64,000 nucleotides of DNA from the NCBI RefSeq assembly GCF_049532965.1, contig NZ_CP186694.1, forward strand, positions 124,001-188,000, given 5' to 3'. This stretch comes from Roseateles sp049532965 (GTDB lineage Bacteria; Pseudomonadota; Gammaproteobacteria; Burkholderiales; Burkholderiaceae_C). Positions 59,922-64,000 of this stretch are shown in pieces (positions within the stretch are counted from its first letter, which is position 1; every line of letters begins with the position of its first letter). Under the pieces are notes generated by a model. That model saw only the letters and a program-made list of their open reading frames with translations. It was not told the DNA's origin and did not search any database. Made by a program: the position numbers and the translations under genes.

Positions 59922-60935
59922 TCACTGGCGCTGCTTGGCCGGCTTGTCCAACCACACCCCCAGCCCCTGCGCGTTGAGTTCCACATCCATCGCGAGCAAC
60001 GCCGCGATGCGCGAAGGCGGCATCCTGCCGCCCAGGTGCTCCGCCGCGCGGCGCTGGTAGAGCGCGAGCAGTTCGCGCTTGAGCGCCTGGTGGCGATCGG
60101 GGGCGTCCCGCAGGCGCAGCGCGATCGCCTCCATCTCGTCGATCTGCGCCACCAGCAGCGCGGCCAGCCGCTCGACGTCGGCCTCATCCCGGCCGATGCG
60201 GCTGTAGTGCGTCAGATACATGCGCGAGGGCCGGGTGGCCATCATCCGCGCGATCGAGCCGCGCAGCGCGTCGGGCTCGAACTGCACCGGCGTGCTGGTC
60301 GGCATGATCCAGGCCCCGCGCTCGGGGTCGTCGAACTCGCGGTAGGACAGGCCGAACGTGTCCCCCGTGAACCAGCCGCCGCTCGTCTCGTCCCACAGGC
60401 AATGGTGGTGGCGCGCGTGCCCCGGCGTGTCGATCAGCCGCAGCGTGCGGGAGCCCAGCGTGATGCGCTGTTCGTCGCTGCTCGCCTGCGTGCGCGACTC
60501 GGGCACGCCCACCAGTTCGCCGTAGGAGCGGCGCATCTCTTCCTCGCCATAGACGGCCAGCGCGCCGGCCCACAGTGCCGAGGGATCCACCATGTGCCGC
60601 AGCCCGCGCGGATGCACGAGCAGCGTGGCGGAGGGCAGCTCCGCCATCAGCGGGCCCACGCCGCCGGCATGGTCCAGGTGGACATGGGTGGGGATGACCC
60701 AGTCCACCGCCTCACGCGCCAGCCCCAGCGCCTCCAGCGCGCCAAGCAGCCTCGGCAGCGCATGCCGGGTGCCGGTGTCCACGAAGGCCGCGCGCCCGTC
60801 GGCGACGATGAGGAACGCCGCGTCGAAATGATCGCGCTGGAAGGCGGTGTCCACGGCATAGATGCCGTGGCCCAGCGATTCCAGGTAGTCCGGCAACGAT
60901 GCCGGGGCCGGGGGCAGGGCGGATGTGGCACTCAC
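59922..60935 (-). CDS. MBL-fold metallo-hydrolase
   Basis: 337 residues. PTHVHLDHAGG is the HxHxDH zinc motif, FVDTGT precedes it, and the distal ligands lie in DTPGHARHHHCLW, WFTGDTFGLSY and YLTHYSRIG. The core is followed by a helical C-terminal extension of about 90 residues. It starts at GTG 60935 with GGAG 8 bases upstream. Family members hydrolyse thioesters, lactones or phosphodiesters; the substrate is not deducible. Confidence 0.87.
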   Translation of the reverse strand: MSATSALPPAPASLPDYLESLGHGIYAVDTAFQRDHFDAAFLIVADGRAAFVDTGTRHALPRLLGALEALGLAREAVDWVIPTHVHLDHAGGVGPLMAELPSATLLVHPRGLRHMVDPSALWAGALAVYGEEEMRRSYGELVGVPESRTQASSDEQRITLGSRTLRLIDTPGHARHHHCLWDETSGGWFTGDTFGLSYREFDDPERGAWIMPTSTPVQFEPDALRGSIARMMATRPSRMYLTHYSRIGRDEADVERLAALLVAQIDEMEAIALRLRDAPDRHQALKRELLALYQRRAAEHLGGRMPPSRIAALLAMDVELNAQGLGVWLDKPAKQRQ

Positions 60936-61078
60936 GGGAGGTCTCCGGGTCGGGTTCTTAGAATGGCCCGCAGATTACGCGATGGCGGGTGCCGGTGACG
61001 TCGCCTGGATGACCCCGACCCGCCGCCGACCCGGCGCTGACGACCAGGCGCTGCCCGATGCCTCCCAAGGACCCCGCC

Positions 61079-61615
61079 ATGACCGTTCGAGAGATTCTCA
61101 AGATGGGCGATCCCCGCCTGCTTCGCCACGCCAAACCGGTCGAGGCGTTCGGTACGCCCGAGCTCAAGGCCTTGCTCGCGGACATGTTCGACACGATGAA
61201 GGCCGCGAACGGTGCCGGCCTAGCCGCCCCGCAGATCGGCGTCGACCTGCAGGTCGTGGTGTTCGGGTTCCAGCGCAACGAGCGCTACCCCGAGGCACCG
61301 CCCGTGCCGATGACGGTGCTCATCAACCCGGCCATCGAGCCGCTGTGCGACGCCATGGAGGACGGCTGGGAGGGCTGCCTGTCGGTGCCCGGCCTGCGCG
61401 GCGTCGTGCCGAGGTTCAGCCGCATCCGCTATCGCGGCGTCGATGAACACGGTCAGCCGATCGATCGCGAGGCCGAGGGCTTCCACGCCCGCGTCGTCCA
61501 GCACGAGTGCGACCACCTGGTCGGCACGCTCTACCCGATGCGGATCAAGGACTTCAGCCGCTTCGGCTTCACGGAGGTGCTGTTCCCGGGCCTGGACCCG
61601 AAGGCCGACGATTGA
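61079..61615 (+). CDS. def: Peptide deformylase
   Basis: 178 residues. It removes the formyl group from nascent proteins. Motif 1 is GAGLAAPQIG, motif 2 EGCLSVPGLRG with the metal-binding Cys and motif 3 QHECDHLVG with both His ligands and the catalytic Glu. ATG 61079 with AAGGA 7-8 bases upstream places VREILKMGDPRL at the N-terminus; ATG 61058 is less likely. It stands apart from fmt, so another def copy may exist elsewhere. Confidence 0.97.
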   Translation: MTVREILKMGDPRLLRHAKPVEAFGTPELKALLADMFDTMKAANGAGLAAPQIGVDLQVVVFGFQRNERYPEAPPVPMTVLINPAIEPLCDAMEDGWEGCLSVPGLRGVVPRFSRIRYRGVDEHGQPIDREAEGFHARVVQHECDHLVGTLYPMRIKDFSRFGFTEVLFPGLDPKADD

Positions 61616-61787
61616 GACCCGAGCGGAAAACGGGACCCGCCCGTGCCGTGCGCCGTCCGGTTGACCGGCGTGCAACAGGGCGTCAAGTTGTAAGCGGCCG
61701 TGCACCGGAATGTGATCGACACGTTAAGACACGATCGCGGACCTCCGCATGCCGCCTTCCTCCGGATTCCGGTGGAGGCTATTGGTC

Positions 61788-63710
61788 ATGACTGAATCGC
61801 TGAATCGCTTCATGACGCCAGGCTGGCGGCTGCCGCGCTGGCTGGCGGCCGCATCGGCCGCGCTGATTGCGTGCATGGCCCTGCTGGCCCACGGCGCGGT
61901 CTGGGCCGATCCGCCCGCGCGCGCGGGCCGGTTGGCCGACATGACGGGGACGATCTGGCTGTACGACGCTGAAGAGCGCGAATGGGTCCAGATGCATCGC
62001 AACCAGACCGTGGGCGAGGGGGACCGCCTGCGCGCCGACGACGGCAGCGGCGCGACGGTCACGATCGGTTCATCGACGCTGTGGATCGACCAACGCAGCG
62101 AGATCGAATTCAACGCGCTGGCCGACCATCGCATCGCGGTGCAGGTGGTGAAAGGGGCGGTCGGCTTGCGGCTGCGCGGTCAGGATTCGGCGGACGAATG
62201 GACGTTGCGGACGCTCGAAGGCCGCTTCGGCTTTGAGCGTGAGGGCCTGTATCGCGTGACGCAACTGGACCGTGGCAGCGAGGCGCAGGCGTGGCAGGGC
62301 AAGTTGCGCTTCGATTCGCGCGCGACCGATGCGCAGCCGGTGTGGCTGGGCACGAACGAGCAGGCCGAGTTCTGGTGGGACGGCGGCCCCCGCACCGAAC
62401 GCCAGCCGCTGCGCCAGGACGGCTTCGCGCGCCTGATCCTGGAGGACAGCCGGGACACGGTGCAGCCGCTGGTCGGGAGCGGCACCAGCGTGCCGTACGT
62501 GTCGCCCGAGATGACCGGCGCCGAGGACCTCGCCCGCTACGGCAGCTGGGAGCAGAGTCCCGACTACGGTGCCGTGTGGGTGCCGACGGTGGTGGTCGCG
62601 GACTGGGCGCCGTACCGCTATGGGCGCTGGGTGTGGAGCGCGCGCTGGGGCTACACCTGGGTCGATGACATGCCGTGGGGCTTCGCGCCGTTCCACTACG
62701 GCCGCTGGGCCTACTGGCGGGACCGCTGGTGCTGGGTGCCCGGGCCGTATGTGCGCCGGCCCGCCTATGCGCCGGCGCTGGTCGGCTGGGTCGGACCGGG
62801 GATCTCGGTCGGCGTCGTGGTCGGGGGGCGGCGTCCGCCGCCGCCGCGCTATGGCGGCTGGGTGCCGCTGGCGCCGCGCGAGGCGTGGACGCCGACCTAC
62901 CGCTACAGCCAGGCCTACTGGCGCCGCGTGAACCCGGATCCGAATCCGGCCACCGTGGTCCGCCCGGGACAGCGTCCGCCGGTCTACCGGCACGAACGCG
63001 ACCATGGCTCGCTCTTCACGCAGCGGCCGGTGGCCGATCCGCTCCCCGCGGCGACGCTGCAGCCGCAGCGCTCGTGGCCGCCGCGGCCCAGCGGGCAGAT
63101 CGACGGGCGACCCGACGGGCGCTCCGATGGGCGCGTAGAAGGGCGGCCCTACCTCGACCGCAATCGCGACGGCCGGCCCGACACGGGCCCGGAGGTCCCG
63201 ATGGTGCGACCGCAACAGCCTCAGGCGATTCCCGCGCCGTCGACGCAGACGGTGGTGCCGCAGCGCGGGCCCGATGTGCGGGCGCCCTCGGATCGGCGCG
63301 AGGGGGACCGCGATGGCTGGCGTCACCGAGGACCGGAGAGCGTCGGTGATCGGGGCGAAGGCGGACGGCGCGACTGGCAGCGCGCGCAGGACACGATGCG
63401 GGTGATGCCGCCAGCGCGCATCGAGCAACCCCGCGTCGAGCCACCTCGCGTGGAGGCGCCGCGATTCGAGCCGCCTCGCGCGGCGGAGCAGCCGCGCTTC
63501 GGTCGCCCGATGCCGCAGGTGGAAGCGCCTCGTCCGATGCCGCAACCGCAACCGCAGGCTCAGCCGCAGCCTCGCTTCGAGGCTCCGCGCCCGATGCCGC
63601 AAGCGCCGCGCGTGGAAGCGCCTCGCCCCGAGCCAGCGCGGCCCGCGCCCGCGCCTCGGAATGAACCGCCGAGGCGCTCGGACGGTCCGGTCCGGCAACA
63701 GGAACGCTGA
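61788..63710 (+). CDS. Secreted DUF6600/FecR-like domain protein with Pro/Arg-rich tail
   Basis: 640 residues. A signal peptide (LAAASAALIACMALLAHGAV) ends in WADPP. Residues about 40-150 are FecR-like (GEGDRLRADDGSGATVTIGS, SEIEFNAL). A Trp/Tyr-rich DUF6600 domain follows (SPDYGAVWVPTVVVADWAPY, PWGFAPFHYGRWAYWRDRWC). The last 230 residues are low complexity with Asp-Gly-Arg and Pro-Arg-Val-Glu repeats. ATG 61788 has GGAGG 9 bases upstream. The role is unknown; it is probably periplasmic or surface-exposed. Confidence 0.78.
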   Translation: MTESLNRFMTPGWRLPRWLAAASAALIACMALLAHGAVWADPPARAGRLADMTGTIWLYDAEEREWVQMHRNQTVGEGDRLRADDGSGATVTIGSSTLWIDQRSEIEFNALADHRIAVQVVKGAVGLRLRGQDSADEWTLRTLEGRFGFEREGLYRVTQLDRGSEAQAWQGKLRFDSRATDAQPVWLGTNEQAEFWWDGGPRTERQPLRQDGFARLILEDSRDTVQPLVGSGTSVPYVSPEMTGAEDLARYGSWEQSPDYGAVWVPTVVVADWAPYRYGRWVWSARWGYTWVDDMPWGFAPFHYGRWAYWRDRWCWVPGPYVRRPAYAPALVGWVGPGISVGVVVGGRRPPPPRYGGWVPLAPREAWTPTYRYSQAYWRRVNPDPNPATVVRPGQRPPVYRHERDHGSLFTQRPVADPLPAATLQPQRSWPPRPSGQIDGRPDGRSDGRVEGRPYLDRNRDGRPDTGPEVPMVRPQQPQAIPAPSTQTVVPQRGPDVRAPSDRREGDRDGWRHRGPESVGDRGEGGRRDWQRAQDTMRVMPPARIEQPRVEPPRVEAPRFEPPRAAEQPRFGRPMPQVEAPRPMPQPQPQAQPQPRFEAPRPMPQAPRVEAPRPEPARPAPAPRNEPPRRSDGPVRQQER

Positions 63711-63728
63711 GCGCGAACCCGCGCCCGA

Positions 63729-64000
63729 TCAGTCCACCCTGAACGACACGCCGGTGATGAACAGCGTGTCGTTCTTCTTCAGACCATCGCCCGGGTTGCT
63801 GTCATAGCGATGCTGGACGGTGGCCGTCAGGCTGAGGCGCTTGGTCATGGCGACCGAGATCCCGCCGTCGAAGGTGGCGCGGTATTCACCGCTGTTGCGC
63901 AGGTCGGGCAGGTAGGCCAGCCGCTGCTTGAGCGTCGTGTTGTCGGAGATCTTGTGATTCGATTCCTCCGCCAGCAGCACCTCGAGGTTGCCGTAGCGGC
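63729..64000 (-). CDS. DUF481 (YdiY-like) outer-membrane protein, C-terminal part
   Basis: The final 89 codons of a gene that continues beyond the right edge. Alternating beta-strand residues, the LLAEESNHKISDNTTLKQ start and the last segment (FITGVSFRVD) fit the C-terminal strands of DUF481 proteins, which are outer-membrane barrels once called salt-induced proteins. It converges on the DUF6600-type gene with an 18-base gap. Confidence 0.75.
   Translation of the reverse strand, partial: RYGNLEVLLAEESNHKISDNTTLKQRLAYLPDLRNSGEYRATFDGGISVAMTKRLSLTATVQHRYDSNPGDGLKKNDTLFITGVSFRVD

Overview
The window is GC-rich chromosomal DNA from a betaproteobacterium. The gene content (glnA, a DUF4124 gene, ntrB and ntrC in series; urtABCDE; opgGH; a GlrK/QseG/GlrR-type signalling operon) points to Burkholderiales. 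A plant- or soil-associated Roseateles/Mitsuaria-like organism is my best guess, and it is an inference only. Housekeeping and accessory segments alternate.

0-6 kb is a small type III effector island. It starts with a decayed IS3-type transposase fragment. Two effector-like genes follow: a roughly 1,200-residue XopD/NopD-like C48 (SUMO-type) protease with two internal repeats, a SUMO-interaction-like motif and a C-terminal basic nuclear signal, and a roughly 270-residue YopT/AvrPphB/NopT-like C58 protease. Each has a perfect TTCG-N16-TTCG (hrpII/PIP) box upstream, so both are probably controlled by an HrpB/HrpX-type activator. 6-9 kb holds a secreted GH30 xylanase-type enzyme with a ricin-type lectin domain and a Pro-Ala linker.

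9-21 kb is ordinary: pyrC, a peptide-type solute-binding protein, an isolated ureD, a GFA-fold protein, opgG-opgH (periplasmic glucans) and a GlrK/lipoprotein/GlrR two-component operon.

21-37 kb is a single giant gene of about 5,480 codons. It contains tandem units carrying clan-CD C80-type cysteine protease modules (the autoprocessing domain of TcdA/TcdB and MARTX toxins). Two modules keep His and Cys at toxin-like spacing and one has lost both. After these come a hydrophobic pore-domain-like segment, RTX-like beta repeats, a discoidin-like domain and a threefold C-terminal repeat. I consider it the most novel item here: an apparently undescribed multi-C80 giant toxin or effector. No secretion genes lie beside it. 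Its downstream flank is scarred by a LysR 3' fragment and an internally deleted HMG-CoA lyase gene around an intact CoA-transferase gene.

39-45 kb carries the urea ABC transporter urtABCDE on the minus strand. 45-53 kb holds secreted and membrane proteins (DUF3395 repeats, YVTN propeller, polysaccharide deacetylase, sterol-desaturase family, EI24) with an IclR regulator and an AIM24-family gene. 53-58.5 kb is the nitrogen-control locus glnA, DUF4124, ntrB, ntrC. Upstream of glnA are a good sigma-54 promoter and two NtrC-like sites. 58.5-64 kb has a RES-type toxin-antitoxin pair, an MBL-fold hydrolase, peptide deformylase, a DUF6600/FecR-like secreted protein and the 3' part of a DUF481 outer-membrane protein gene. 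I saw no tRNA, rRNA or CRISPR array.
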